From RYN-133 sp963754285 (GTDB lineage: Bacteria; Actinomycetota; Actinomycetes; Mycobacteriales; Jatrophihabitantaceae), in contig CAVWFN010000001.1 of NCBI GenBank assembly GCA_963754285.1, forward strand, positions 29,123 to 93,122: 64,000 nt of DNA, given 5' to 3'. A program made the position numbers and the translations under genes. A model generated the notes under the pieces. It did not search any database. It was not told the DNA's origin and saw nothing but the letters and a program-made list of their open reading frames with translations. This document shows positions 25,576-34,666 of this stretch, piece by piece; positions within the stretch are counted from its first letter, which is position 1; the number at the start of each line of letters is the position of its first letter.

Positions 25576-27174
25576 TCATGGCCGGAACACCCCATAGCCC
25601 TCGGCTCCGTGCACCGGCCCGTTGTGGGCGGCCGAGAGCGCGATGCCCAGCACCGTGCGCGTGTCGCGCGGGTCGATGACGCCGTCGTCGTAGAGCATGC
25701 CGGACAGGAACGGCGCCAACGACTGCTCCTCGATCTGTTTCTCGACGTACCCGCGCATCTGCTCGTCGGCGGCCTCGTCGTATTCCTGGCCGCGGGCAGC
25801 GGCCGCCTGACGTGCCACGATCGACAGGACTCCTGCCAGTTGAGCAGGGCCCATCACCGCCGATTTCGCCGACGGCCAGGTGAACAGGAATCGCGGCGCG
25901 TAGGCCCGGCCGCACATGCCGTAGTTGCCGGCACCGTACGAGGCGCCCATCGTCACGGTCAGGTGCGGCACGCGCGAGTTCGAAACCGCGTTGATCATCT
26001 GTGCGCCGTGCTTGATGATGCCGCGCTGCTCGTACTCCTTGCCGACCATGTAGCCCGTCGTGTTCTGAAGGAACAGCAGCGGTGTGTCGGCTCGATTGGC
26101 GAGTTGGATGAACTGGGTGGCCTTCTGCGACTCCTCGCTGAACAGCACGCCGCGGGCATTGGCGAGGATGCCGATCGGGTAGCCGTGCAGTGATGCCCAT
26201 CCCGTCACGAGCGATGCGCCGTAGCGCGGCTTGAACTCGTCGAAGTCCGAACCGTCGACGATGCGCGCGATGACTTCGCGCGGGTCGAACGGCACCTTCA
26301 GGTCGGTCGGGACGATGCCCAGCAGGTCCTCGGCGTCGTATAGCGGCGCGTCCGGGTCGGGCTTCGGGGCCGGGCCGAGCTTGCGCCAGTTGAGCCGGCC
26401 CACGATGTCGCGTCCGATGCGGATCGCGTCCGCCTCGTCGACGGCGAAGTAGTCGGCCAGCCCGGACGTCCGGGAGTGCATGTCGGCGCCGCCGAGCGAT
26501 TCGTCGTCGGACTCCTCGCCGGTGGCCATCTTCACCAGCGGCGGTCCGGCCAAGAACACCTTGGCGCGGTCGGCGACCATCACTACGTAGTCGCTCATGC
26601 CCGGGATGTACGCGCCGCCCGCGGTCGAGTTGCCGAACACGAGCGCGAGCGTCGGGATGCCGGCCGCTGACAACCGGGTCAGGTCGCGGAACATCTGCCC
26701 GCCGGGAATGAAGATCTCTTTCTGGGTGGGCAGATCCGCGCCCCCCGACTCGACCAACCCGATGACCGGCAGCCGGTTCTCGAGGGCGATCTGGTTGGCG
26801 CGCAGGACCTTCTTCAGGGTGTACGGGTTCGAGGCGCCGCCGCGCACTGTCGGGTCGGAGCCGTTGATCATGCATTCGACGCCGTTGACCACGCCGATGC
26901 CGGTCACCACCGAGGCGCCGACGGTGTAATCGGTTCCCCATGCTGCGAGCGGCGACAGTTCGAGGAACGGCGCGCCGGGATCGAGCAGCAGTTCGATGCG
27001 CTCGCGTACCAGCAGCTTGCCGCGGTCGTGGTGTCGCTTGACGTACTTCTCGCCGCCACCACCGACCGCCTTCGCGTGGTCGGCGTCGAGCGCGGCGAGC
27101 TTCTCGAGCAGCGCGGCGCGGTTGGCCTGATAGGTCTCGGACGACGGGTCGACGGACGTGCGCACGACGCTCAC
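25576..27174 (-). CDS. acyl-CoA carboxylase beta subunit (carboxyltransferase)
   Basis: The 532-residue enzyme transfers the carboxyl group from biotin to an acyl-CoA. Crotonase-like signatures are GLVESGGADLPTQ, FGNSTAGGAYIPGMSDY, LQNTTGYMVG and the C-terminal MGASYGAGNYGMCGRAYAPRFLFTWP. The QKEIFIPGG and GGADMHSRTSG segments resemble methylcrotonyl- and geranyl-CoA carboxylases more than propionyl-CoA carboxylase. The GTG overlaps the stop of the upstream acyl-CoA dehydrogenase (GTGA). Confidence 0.92.
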   Translation of the reverse strand: MSVVRTSVDPSSETYQANRAALLEKLAALDADHAKAVGGGGEKYVKRHHDRGKLLVRERIELLLDPGAPFLELSPLAAWGTDYTVGASVVTGIGVVNGVECMINGSDPTVRGGASNPYTLKKVLRANQIALENRLPVIGLVESGGADLPTQKEIFIPGGQMFRDLTRLSAAGIPTLALVFGNSTAGGAYIPGMSDYVVMVADRAKVFLAGPPLVKMATGEESDDESLGGADMHSRTSGLADYFAVDEADAIRIGRDIVGRLNWRKLGPAPKPDPDAPLYDAEDLLGIVPTDLKVPFDPREVIARIVDGSDFDEFKPRYGASLVTGWASLHGYPIGILANARGVLFSEESQKATQFIQLANRADTPLLFLQNTTGYMVGKEYEQRGIIKHGAQMINAVSNSRVPHLTVTMGASYGAGNYGMCGRAYAPRFLFTWPSAKSAVMGPAQLAGVLSIVARQAAAARGQEYDEAADEQMRGYVEKQIEEQSLAPFLSGMLYDDGVIDPRDTRTVLGIALSAAHNGPVHGAEGYGVFRP

Positions 27175-28319
27175 TTCGTGTACCCCAGCACTCTCGCCGC
27201 GAGCCCGGTGAGGATCTCGGTCGTCCCGCCGCCGATGCCGATGATGCGCATGTCGCGGTACTGCCGCTCGACTTCGGACTCGCGCATGTAACCCATTCCG
27301 CCGTGCAGTTGCACGGCTTGGTCGACGACCCAGCTACCGGCTTCCACCGCGCTGTTCTTCGCGAAGCACGCCTCGGCCACAAGATTGGTCTCACCGTTCG
27401 CAGCACGTAGCGCGACCGAGCGTGTGTAGACGCGCGCGATCTCGATGCGACGGGTCATCTCGGCCAGCGTGTGTTGCACGGTCTGTCGGCTGATGAGCGC
27501 GCGCCCGAACGTCTCGCGGTTGCGGCACCACTCGACCGTGAGGTCGAGGGCGCGTTGCGCGGACGCGTAGGCCTGGACGGCGAGGCCGATGCGTTCGCTG
27601 ACGAAGTTGGTGGCGATCTGGGCGAAGCCGCTGTCGAGGGCGCCGACGAGATTCGTGACCGGCACGCGCGCGTCCGCGTAGGACAGCTCGGCGGTGTCGG
27701 ACGAGAGCCAGCCCATCTTCGACAGCGGACGGGTCACGCTGAATCCCGGCGTGCCCTTCTCGACGACGAGCAGCGAGATGCCGTGCGCGCCCGCATCGCC
27801 CGTCCGGACAGCAGTGACGACGAAGTCGGCGCGCACGCCCGAGGTTATGTAGGTCTTGGCGCCGTTGACGACGAAGTCGTCGCCGTCGCGCTTCGCAGTG
27901 GTGCGGATGCCCGCGACGTCCGAACCGCCGTCGGGTTCGGTGATCGCGAGTGAGCCGATCAGTTCGCCTGCCAGCGTCGGCCGCACCCAACGGTCGATCT
28001 GCGCGGCGTCGCCGGCCACGACGAGATGGGGCAGTGAGATGCCCGAGGTGAACAGCGACGCGAAGACACCGCCGGCGCCGCCGGCGTAGTGGAACTCCTC
28101 GGCAAGCACGAGCGCATCGATTGCGTCACCACCCTCGCCGCCGACCTGGGTCGGATACGACAGTCCGATGAGGCCGTGCGCCGCGGCGGCTTTGTGCAGC
28201 GTGCGCGGCAGCTCGCCGGTGCGCTCCCACTCGTCCTGGTACGGCAGCACTTCGCGCGTGACGAACACGCGGACCGTCGTCCGGAGCAGGAGCCGTTCAG
28301 GCGTGTCGATCTCAGTCAA
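27171..28319 (-). CDS. acyl-CoA dehydrogenase
   Basis: The second acyl-CoA dehydrogenase of the island, 382 residues. It has AITEPDGGSDVAGIRT for FAD binding, GAKTYITSGVRADF, and the C-terminal LHGGMGYMRESEVERQYRD with the catalytic region typical of medium/branched-chain enzymes. The start is TTG and overlaps the AtuA-like gene by eight bases. Two dehydrogenases next to one carboxylase fit a pathway with repeated oxidation steps. Confidence 0.92.
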   Translation of the reverse strand: MTEIDTPERLLLRTTVRVFVTREVLPYQDEWERTGELPRTLHKAAAAHGLIGLSYPTQVGGEGGDAIDALVLAEEFHYAGGAGGVFASLFTSGISLPHLVVAGDAAQIDRWVRPTLAGELIGSLAITEPDGGSDVAGIRTTAKRDGDDFVVNGAKTYITSGVRADFVVTAVRTGDAGAHGISLLVVEKGTPGFSVTRPLSKMGWLSSDTAELSYADARVPVTNLVGALDSGFAQIATNFVSERIGLAVQAYASAQRALDLTVEWCRNRETFGRALISRQTVQHTLAEMTRRIEIARVYTRSVALRAANGETNLVAEACFAKNSAVEAGSWVVDQAVQLHGGMGYMRESEVERQYRDMRIIGIGGGTTEILTGLAARVLGYTK

Positions 28320-29980
28320 GGAGCGACTCCGGGATGTTCACGACGCGCGACCGCAGCCACTCGCCGAGCGCTTTGGCCTGCGCGTCGTGCCGGGCGTTCG
28401 AGGCGACTCCTTCGCCGAGAATTGCCTCGATGACGAAGTTCAGCGCGCGCAGGTTCGGCAGGTCGTGGCGCGTGACGGTGAGCGCTGCCGTCTCGGGCAG
28501 CAGTTCCTGCAGCCGGCTGACGGTGAGCATGTTGCTCATCCACGCGTATTGCGCGTCGGTGCGTACCCATACGCCCACGTTGGCGTTGCCGCCCTTGTCG
28601 CCACTGCGCGCGCCGACGATCGTGCCCAGCGGCACCGACCGCGACGGTCCGAACACCGGCTCGGGCAGAGCTGCCTCGGCGATCGGCTCGAGCTCGCGGA
28701 ACTCCGGCGCCGGTGCGATGTCGACGCGCGTCCCGTCGGCGAGCACCGCGACGTGGGGGACGAGCGCAGCCTCCACCGAGGCCGCTGCGAACACTCCGTA
28801 CGGGGCCGCGTCGCCGGGCGGGCTGGTCACGTGGAAGCCCGGGTAGGACGCCAGGGCGAGCTCGATCGCGGCGCCCGAGAACGCACGTCCCAGCGCTTTC
28901 GGATCCGGGCCGCGCACGACGCAGTGCAGCAAGCGCGGCAGCTTCCTCCTGGACGGGGGAGTCGGGGTGATCGGTGCGCGCCAGCATCCATGTCGCGTCC
29001 AGGTGGGCGAGCTGTTGCTGGACGAGGCGTGCCTTGCGCGTGATGTCGAGTCCGGTGAGCACGAAGGTCATCTCGTTACGGAAACCGCCGAGGGTGTTCA
29101 GCCCGACCTTGAGCGTCGGTGGCGGCGGCTCGCCGCGCACCCCGGAGATGCGGACGCGGTCGACACCGTCCGGCGTGAGCTCGATGGTGTCGAAGCGAGC
29201 GGTGACATCGGGCCCGGCGTAGCGCGCCCCGCCGATCTCGTACAGCAGCTGTGCGGTCACCGTGCCGACGGTGACCGCGCCGCCGGTCTGGTCGTGCTTG
29301 GTGATGACCGCCGAACCGTCCTCGTGCAGTTCGGCGATCGGGAATCCGGGGTGGCGCGGATCGGGGATCTCTTCGAAGAACGCATAGTTACCGCCGCTGG
29401 CTTGCGGACCGCACTCGATGATGTGGCCCGCGACGACCGCGCCGGCCAGCGCGTCGTAGTCGGACGGACCCCAGCCGAAGTGTGCGATCGCCGGCCCGAC
29501 GACGAGCGAGGCATCGGTCACCCGTCCGGTGACGACGACCTGAGCGCCGCCGCGCAGGCACTCGGCGATGCCGAAGGCGCCCAGATAGGCGTTGGCGGCG
29601 AGCGGGTCGCCGAGCGCGAACTCGCTGCTGCGGGCACGCAGGTCGTCGCCCTCGACGTGAGCGACTGCGATGTCGAGCCCGAGCGACTCGGCCAGTCGGC
29701 GCACTGCCGCGGCGAGCCCGGCCGGGTTCAGGCCGCCGGCGTTCGCGACGATCGTGACGCCGTTCTCGAGCGCCGTGCCGAGGGAGTTCTCGAGCTGGCG
29801 CAGGAAGGTCTTGGCGTAGCCCAGCGTCTCGTCGCGGGCGCGATCGCGCGCCAGGATGAGCATCGTGAGCTCGGCGAGGTAGTCGCCGGTCAGCACATCG
29901 AGCGGGCCGCCGGTGAGCATCTCGTGCATGGCCGCGGCACGATCGCCGTAGAAGCCGGAGCAGTTGCCGATCCGCAGCAC
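28312..29980 (-). pseudogene. acyclic terpene utilisation AtuA-like protein, reading frame shifted once
   Basis: The first 350 residues (MLRIGNCSGFYGDRAAAMHEML, VVTGRVTDASLVVGPAIAHFGW, HIIECGPQASGGNYAFF) match the DUF1446/AtuA family. Near 28935 the frame changes: the true continuation is LHCVVRGPDPKALG in the neighbouring frame, ending with GTIVGARSGDKGGNANVGVWV and the stop at 28312. One extra base accounts for this. Its biochemical role is unknown, but it is required for acyclic terpene growth in Pseudomonas. The GTG start is preceded by a promoter and operator, so it heads the operon. Confidence 0.82.
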
Positions 29981-29986
29981 GTCCCG

Positions 29987-30015
29987 ACCCTGGCATGGCC
30001 GTCAGAACAAATCAA
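29987..30015 (-). promoter_or_regulatory. promoter of the catabolic operon
   Basis: On the minus strand TTGATT, 17 bases, CAGGGT, six bases and the GTG start stand in the right order for a -35/-10 promoter with a leaderless transcript. The -35 box lies inside the right arm of the palindrome at 30006-30031, so a bound repressor would block it. Confidence 0.5.
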
Positions 30016-30031
30016 GCCTGCTTGATTTGTT
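30006..30031. promoter_or_regulatory. 26-bp palindromic operator, probably for the TetR repressor
   Basis: Arms AACAAATCAAGC and GCTTGATTTGTT are perfect over 12 bp with a two-base centre. It is markedly AT-rich against the surroundings, lies 25 bp before the start of the first operon gene and overlaps the -35 box. The operon ends with a TetR gene. An intrinsic terminator is a weaker alternative. Confidence 0.65.
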
Positions 30032-30042
30032 TTCGGTTTCCT

Positions 30043-30112
30043 CGCGAGTGGTCACTTTCGGCTCGAGTGGTCACTTATTAGCGACCACTCGCGGGATTAA
30101 TGACCACTCGCG
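30043..30112. repeat. repeat family C, copy 1 (70 bp, four GAGTGGTCA units)
   Basis: Two head-to-tail units GAGTGGTCACT are followed by two inverted units GACCACTCGCGG, so the whole can fold into a nested hairpin. It lies between the divergently placed operon promoter and the end of the TIGR03084 gene. Confidence 0.8.
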
Positions 30113-30122
30113 GACGGGGTGG

Positions 30123-30920
30123 CTAGGCCTTGGCGCTGAAGGCGCCGGGCTCCCGTCCTGCCCCCGGCGGGCCGGCGAAGGCCTGGGCGATGTCGAGCCA
30201 CTCGTCGGCGTCGTGACCGTGCGCGACCAGCGACAGGTCGTCGCGGTGGCGACGTTGGGTGACGAGCAGGCAGAAGTCGAGGGCCGAGCCGCTGACCGCC
30301 TGAGTGCTGCCCTCGCCCCAGATCCAGATCGAGCCGTCCGGTGCGGTCAGCTCGACGCGGAACGGCTCGGCCGGGGGCTTCCGGTCACGGACGAGGTAGG
30401 CGAAATCGCGGGTGCGCACCCCGATGTGCGCGACGTGACGCAGCCGTGGTGTGGGCAGCCGCGTGACGCCGAGGCCGTCAGCGACGTCCTGGCCGTGACC
30501 CCAGGTCTCCATCAACCGGGCCGTCGCCATCGAGGTCGCCGACATCGGCGGGCCGAACCAGGCGATCTTGGTGGTCGGTGCGCACGAGAGCAGCGCTTCG
30601 GCGAGCTTGGCGCGGCCTTCGCGCCACTCCATGAGCAGTTGGGTCGGGGGTTGCTCGGCCATCTCGGTCGCGGCCGCATCGACGTAGGTGTCCATCGTGG
30701 CGAGCGCGCGCTGCAGTTCGTCCTGAAACGTGGACGGATCCGTGATCGCGAGATGTGCCGCGCGATCGGTCCACGCAAGATGCGCTATCTGGTGACCGAT
30801 CGTCCAGCCGGGCGAGGGCGTCGCGCCGGCCCAGGCCTCGTCGGGGAGTTCGGCGACGATCGCGTCGAGATCCTCGCTCTCGGCTTGCAGGTCGGCGAGC
30901 ACCGGCTTGAGATCGGCCAC
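30123..30920 (-). CDS. TIGR03084 family metal-binding protein (DinB/mycothiol-dependent fold)
   Basis: The N-terminal helical bundle (PSPGWTIGHQIAHLAWTDRAAHLA, later METWGHGQDVADGL and LRHVAHIGVRTRDFAY) carries three spaced His expected to bind a metal, as in the mycothiol-dependent maleylpyruvate isomerase fold. TIGR03084 proteins commonly accompany acyl-CoA and AtuA-like genes in actinobacteria; the reaction is unknown. The GTG at 30920 begins VADLKPVLADLQAES as in relatives and gives 265 residues. Confidence 0.88.
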   Translation of the reverse strand: MADLKPVLADLQAESEDLDAIVAELPDEAWAGATPSPGWTIGHQIAHLAWTDRAAHLAITDPSTFQDELQRALATMDTYVDAAATEMAEQPPTQLLMEWREGRAKLAEALLSCAPTTKIAWFGPPMSATSMATARLMETWGHGQDVADGLGVTRLPTPRLRHVAHIGVRTRDFAYLVRDRKPPAEPFRVELTAPDGSIWIWGEGSTQAVSGSALDFCLLVTQRRHRDDLSLVAHGHDADEWLDIAQAFAGPPGAGREPGAFSAKA

Positions 30921-30976
30921 GTCCCGACTCTTACACACGCGCTGAAGTGCTGCCACACGCGCCGACAGGCGAGCGG

Positions 30977-31801
30977 TCAGGTATCGAGCAGTCGCCACTG
31001 CTCGCGTGCGGTCCCGGCCCACTGCTGGTGTCGGCGGGTGAAGACCGTGGCTGCCGACTCGCCGCGCCACGGGCTCGGCAGCAACTCGCTCGGCAGCACG
31101 GGGTCACTGAGCGGGAAGCGACGCCACGAGTGCACCAGATCGATCACTGCGACCAGTGTGTCGTCGACATGCTCGGTGTCGAACTGGACGAGGAACTGTT
31201 CGTAAGCGGCCTCGATGGACGCGAGATCCCACGCCTGGCGCACGACCGCGGTGAGCTCGCTGCCACCGACGTAGCTGCCCACGAACAGTTGCGCGTCATT
31301 GAGCACGCCGGCGTCGCCGAGAACCTCGCGCACCTCGTCGAGCCGGTCGGGATGCGGGCTGAGCCAGACACCGGGGGACGGGCTGCCGAGCCCGGCCCAG
31401 GCGAGCCGGGTGCGCAGACGATGTCGCGCAGGTCGCTCGGTCTCGGGCACGCGGACGACGACGAGCAGCCAACGTCCGTCCCATGCATCGCTGTGTGCGC
31501 GGAAACCGAAGATCCGGTCGGTGCCTTCGGTGAGCAGCTTCGAGCCGGCATCCGTGAGCTGCCAGCGGGTGCGGCGACCGACCCGTTCGGAACCGAGCCA
31601 ACCGTCGGCGGCAGTTCTCATGAGGGCCTGGCGCGTCGCCTTCTCTTCGACGCCGAGGCGTCCGAGCACGTCGATGATCGTCGAGGTCCACACCGTGCCG
31701 CCGGCCGGGAGCACGAACTCGCCGAGCACGGTGAGCAACAGGCCGCGCGCGCTCTCGGCGCCGGCGGAGTGCCGACGCGACAGCGTTGGCCCGTCGGTCA
31801 T
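30977..31801 (-). CDS. PaaX-family transcriptional repressor
   Basis: The 274-residue protein shows the PaaX layout: a winged helix at the N-terminus (LLLTVLGEFVLPAGGTVWTSTIIDVLGRLGVEEKATRQALMRTAADG), a central ferredoxin-like domain (DGRWLLVVVRVPE, RHRLRTRLAWAGLG) and a C-terminal helical part. PaaX proteins respond to aryl- or acyl-CoA compounds. Together with the TetR gene the island thus carries two regulators; the target of this one is not evident. Confidence 0.88.
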   Translation of the reverse strand: MTDGPTLSRRHSAGAESARGLLLTVLGEFVLPAGGTVWTSTIIDVLGRLGVEEKATRQALMRTAADGWLGSERVGRRTRWQLTDAGSKLLTEGTDRIFGFRAHSDAWDGRWLLVVVRVPETERPARHRLRTRLAWAGLGSPSPGVWLSPHPDRLDEVREVLGDAGVLNDAQLFVGSYVGGSELTAVVRQAWDLASIEAAYEQFLVQFDTEHVDDTLVAVIDLVHSWRRFPLSDPVLPSELLPSPWRGESAATVFTRRHQQWAGTAREQWRLLDT

Positions 31802-31828
31802 CAGCCCAGTGTCGCAGGGATCAATCGT

Positions 31829-32596
31829 TCAGGACGCGAAGCGGCGCACCAGCCCGGACGGCGCGTACCGCATGACGAGACCGAGCGGTTTCCACGGCCA
31901 CGGCGGTACTGCCGACTTCGCCACCTCGCGTTCGATCGCGGCGACCATCGCGCGCACACCGTGCTCGGTGCTCGACATCAACGGAGTGTTCTGCTCGGCC
32001 GCGCTGCTCATCTCCGAGCGGATGTAACCCGGGTACAGCGTGGTGACGGTGATCGGCGAGGCGTGCAACTCCATCCGCAGACCATCGGCGAGCGCGGCGA
32101 CCGCCGCCTTGGACGCTGCGTAGGTCGTCAGGTTTCCTGGTAATCCGCGCAGTGCCGACACCGACGACACGACGACGAGATGACCCGCATCCACGGCGCG
32201 AAAGTGCTGCAATGCGGCCTCGCACTGGGCCAGTGCGGCGACGAAGTTCGTCATCGCCGTCTCCTGGTTCGCGTAGAACTTGCCGGTGCCGAGCCGGGCA
32301 CCCTTGCCGAGCCCGGCGTTCACGATCACCCGGTCGAGGCCGCCCAGTTCGGCTTCGAGCTCGGCGAAGACCGAGAACACGGCGTCCGAGTCGTTGACGT
32401 CGAGTGCGCGGACGGCGACACGCACACCGTGCGCAGACGTCAGTTCGTCGCGCAGCTCCTCGAGCCGATCAAGGCGACGCGCGCAGAGCGCCAGGTCGCG
32501 ACCCTTGGCGGCGAACTGGCGCGCCATCTCCGCACCGAGGCCGGAGCTGGCGCCGGTGATCAAGATGCGTTGCCGCACCTCGCCCGGGGAGTTCAC
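31829..32596 (-). CDS. short-chain dehydrogenase/reductase
   Basis: A classical SDR of 255 residues: cofactor motif ITGASSGLGAEMARQF, NAG in VIVNAGLGKG, catalytic Ser in VVVSSVSALRG and YAASK. Arg residues after strand 2 (ARRLDRLEEL) suggest NADP(H). The GTG at 32596 overlaps the stop of the MazG-like gene (GTGA); longer frames run through that gene. The substrate is unknown. Confidence 0.9.
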   Translation of the reverse strand: MNSPGEVRQRILITGASSGLGAEMARQFAAKGRDLALCARRLDRLEELRDELTSAHGVRVAVRALDVNDSDAVFSVFAELEAELGGLDRVIVNAGLGKGARLGTGKFYANQETAMTNFVAALAQCEAALQHFRAVDAGHLVVVSSVSALRGLPGNLTTYAASKAAVAALADGLRMELHASPITVTTLYPGYIRSEMSSAAEQNTPLMSSTEHGVRAMVAAIEREVAKSAVPPWPWKPLGLVMRYAPSGLVRRFAS

Positions 32597-32941
32597 GCGT
32601 TTCGCTCGAAGAAGTCGCCGTCGGCAGCGACTCGATCCGGTGCGGGTGCGGGACGCGGTGCCGAGTCGGCAAGGCGTTGTGCCGTGGTGGCCACGCTGTC
32701 CTCGAGGTCGACGCCGGTCTGATCGGCGAGCAGGTACACGCCGTAGGCGAGCTCGCCGAGGCGCTGCGACCAGTCCGGGTCCGGGACGGAACGGCTTGCG
32801 TCCGCGATTGGTCTCTGCGGCCACCGTCGCGCACAAGGTTCCGAGCAGCGTCTGCAATTCGAGCAGCAGGGTCGGCACCGGCGCATGAAGCTCGGCAGCG
32901 TCCGCGCTGCGCGCCACTGCCTGGGTCAACTCACCAGTCAT
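32593..32941 (-). pseudogene. MazG-like small helical protein, reading frame shifted once
   Basis: The frame starts MTGELTQAVARSADAAELHAP at ATG 32941 and changes near 32815 to continue as IADASRSVPDPDWSQRLGELAYGVYLLADQTGVDL. The last helix resembles the C-terminal helix of MazG-like nucleotide pyrophosphohydrolases, but the N-terminal metal motif is not obvious, so the family call is tentative. One extra base explains the shift. It is divergent from the DUF2520 gene with 24 bases between the start codons. Confidence 0.6.
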
Positions 32942-32953
32942 GTCGGTAGAAGC

Positions 32954-32959
32954 TACTTT
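32954..32959 (+). promoter_or_regulatory. -10 box, leaderless start of the DUF2520/panC operon
   Basis: TACTTT is followed by six bases and the ATG; the upstream MazG-like gene points the other way, so this must be the operon promoter. Confidence 0.6.
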
Positions 32960-32965
32960 GAGCCC

Positions 32966-33841
32966 ATGTCGACCGCACGACCTGCCCGGCTCCGGGTGGG
33001 AATCGTCGGCGCCGGACGGGTGGGTGGTGCCCTCGGCGCGGCCTTGCGCCGTGCGGGCCACGAGGTCGTCGCCGCCAGCGCGGTGTCGGCCTCGTCACGT
33101 TCTCGCGTCGCGCGCATGCTGCCCGGCGCCGAGGTCCTCCCGCCGGACGAGGTCATTGCCGCTGCGGACTTCGTGCTGCTCTCGGTGCCCGACGACGCGC
33201 TCCGTCCGCTCGTCGCCGGTCTCGCCGACACCGGTGCGTGGCGCGAGGGCCAACTCGTGGCGCATACCTCGGGCGCGCAGGGCATCGGCGTGCTCGATCC
33301 TGCTGCGGCCCGCGGGGTGCTCGCGCTCGCGCTGCATCCGGTGATGACCTTCGCCGGACGCCCCGAGGATGTCGACCGATTGCTCGGGGCGACCTTCGGC
33401 GTGACAGCTCCGGACGAATTGCGCCCGGTCGCCGAATCCCTGGTCGTCGAGATGGGCGGCGAACCGGTGTGGGTGCCCGAATCGGCGCGGTCGCTCTATC
33501 ACGCAGCGCTGTCGATCGGGTCGAATCATCTCGTGACGCTCGTCAACGACGCGCTGTCGCTGCTCGACCGCGCGGGCGTCGAGGCGTCCGACCAATTGCT
33601 CGCGCCGCTGCTGTCCGCCTCGCTCGACAACGTGCTGCGGCTGCGCGATCCCGCGCTCACCGGACCGGTCGCGCGAGGTGACGTCGCGACGTTGCGCCGC
33701 CATCGTCGTGCGCTGGCCGAGTCGGCACCGGAACTGCTGCCGTCCTACCTCGCGATGGCGCGTCGTACCGCGGAACGCGCGCACGCCGCGGGAATGCTCG
33801 ACGACGACGCGACCGCGGCCGTGATCGAGGTGTTGTCGTGA
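32966..33841 (+). CDS. Rossmann-like and DUF2520 domain oxidoreductase (possible ketopantoate reductase)
   Basis: The N-terminal Rossmann motif is VGIVGAGRVGGALGAALRRAGHEV; the C-terminal DUF2520 domain includes HPVMTFAGRPEDVDRL and AALSIGSNHLVTLVNDAL. Overall it resembles 6-phosphogluconate-type dehydrogenases. It overlaps panC (GTGA), and DUF2520 proteins often stand before panC in actinobacteria, so a role as the ketopantoate reductase step is plausible but unproven. The ATG at 32966 is chosen because it lies six bases after TACTTT. Confidence 0.88.
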   Translation: MSTARPARLRVGIVGAGRVGGALGAALRRAGHEVVAASAVSASSRSRVARMLPGAEVLPPDEVIAAADFVLLSVPDDALRPLVAGLADTGAWREGQLVAHTSGAQGIGVLDPAAARGVLALALHPVMTFAGRPEDVDRLLGATFGVTAPDELRPVAESLVVEMGGEPVWVPESARSLYHAALSIGSNHLVTLVNDALSLLDRAGVEASDQLLAPLLSASLDNVLRLRDPALTGPVARGDVATLRRHRRALAESAPELLPSYLAMARRTAERAHAAGMLDDDATAAVIEVLS

Positions 33842-34659
33842 CCGATCTCGCGCATTCGCGCGCCGACCTGGCCGGCGCGCTGTCGCAACTGAGCGGACCG
33901 GTCGGTCTCGTGCCCACGATGGGAGCACTGCACGACGGGCACCGGGCGCTGATCAAGCAGGCGCGCGCGGTGTCGCAGTCGGTGGTCGTGAGCATCTTCG
34001 TCAATCCGTTGCAGTTCGGCCCGACCGAGGACCTCGCGCGGTATCCGCGCACCCTCGAGGCCGATCTCGCGATGTGCGCGGACGAGGGCGTCGACCTCGT
34101 TTGGGCGCCGTCGGTCGAGGACGTCTATCCAGGCGGGCCGGCGTTGGTGCGCGTCGATCCCGGTCCGGTCGGCGCGATCTTGGAAGGCGTCAGCCGGCCG
34201 ACCCATTTCGCCGGCATGCTCACCGTCGTCGCGAAGCTGCTCAACCTCGTCCGTCCGGCCCTGGCGTTCTTCGGTGAGAAGGACTACCAGCAACTGGTGC
34301 TCATCACGCGCATGGCGGGCGACCTCGAACTCGGCGTCGGTGTCGTGGGCGTGCCGACCGTTCGTGAACCGGACGGGCTCGCGCTGTCCAGCCGCAACGT
34401 GTACCTGACCGCGCAAGACCGCGTGCGAGCTCTGGCGCTGTCGCGTTCGCTCGCTGCCGGGCGGGAAGCAGCGGGCACGGTGCAGGACGTGCTGGCCGCC
34501 GCGTGGAACGTGCTGCGCGAAGCCGGCGTGCAGCCCGACTATCTCGACCTGCGCGGCGCCGATCTCGCCGATCCGCCCGAACACGGTGCCGCGCGCCTGC
34601 TCGTCGCCGCGCGCATCGGTACGACCAGACTGATCGACAACACCGCGATAGAACTGTGA
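33838..34659 (+). CDS. panC: pantothenate synthetase
   Basis: PanC joins pantoate and beta-alanine with ATP. The nucleotidyl-transferase motif is PTMGALHDGHRALI, followed by SIFVNPLQFGPTEDLARYPRT, and LSSRNVYL near residue 185. Length 273 is normal. The GTG overlaps the previous stop. panD (aspartate decarboxylase), usually next, is missing here. Confidence 0.96.
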   Translation: MTDLAHSRADLAGALSQLSGPVGLVPTMGALHDGHRALIKQARAVSQSVVVSIFVNPLQFGPTEDLARYPRTLEADLAMCADEGVDLVWAPSVEDVYPGGPALVRVDPGPVGAILEGVSRPTHFAGMLTVVAKLLNLVRPALAFFGEKDYQQLVLITRMAGDLELGVGVVGVPTVREPDGLALSSRNVYLTAQDRVRALALSRSLAAGREAAGTVQDVLAAAWNVLREAGVQPDYLDLRGADLADPPEHGAARLLVAARIGTTRLIDNTAIEL

Positions 34660-34666
34660 GGCCGGC

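Noticed and set aside
25440..25595. Upstream extension of the biotin carboxylase start
   Set aside because: The extension only reads through family-A repeats; homology begins at GTG 25439.
31829..33061. Single 410-codon gene joining the MazG-like protein and the SDR
   Set aside because: The MazG-like frame shifts near 32815, and the SDR has its own GTG overlapping a TGA at 32593.
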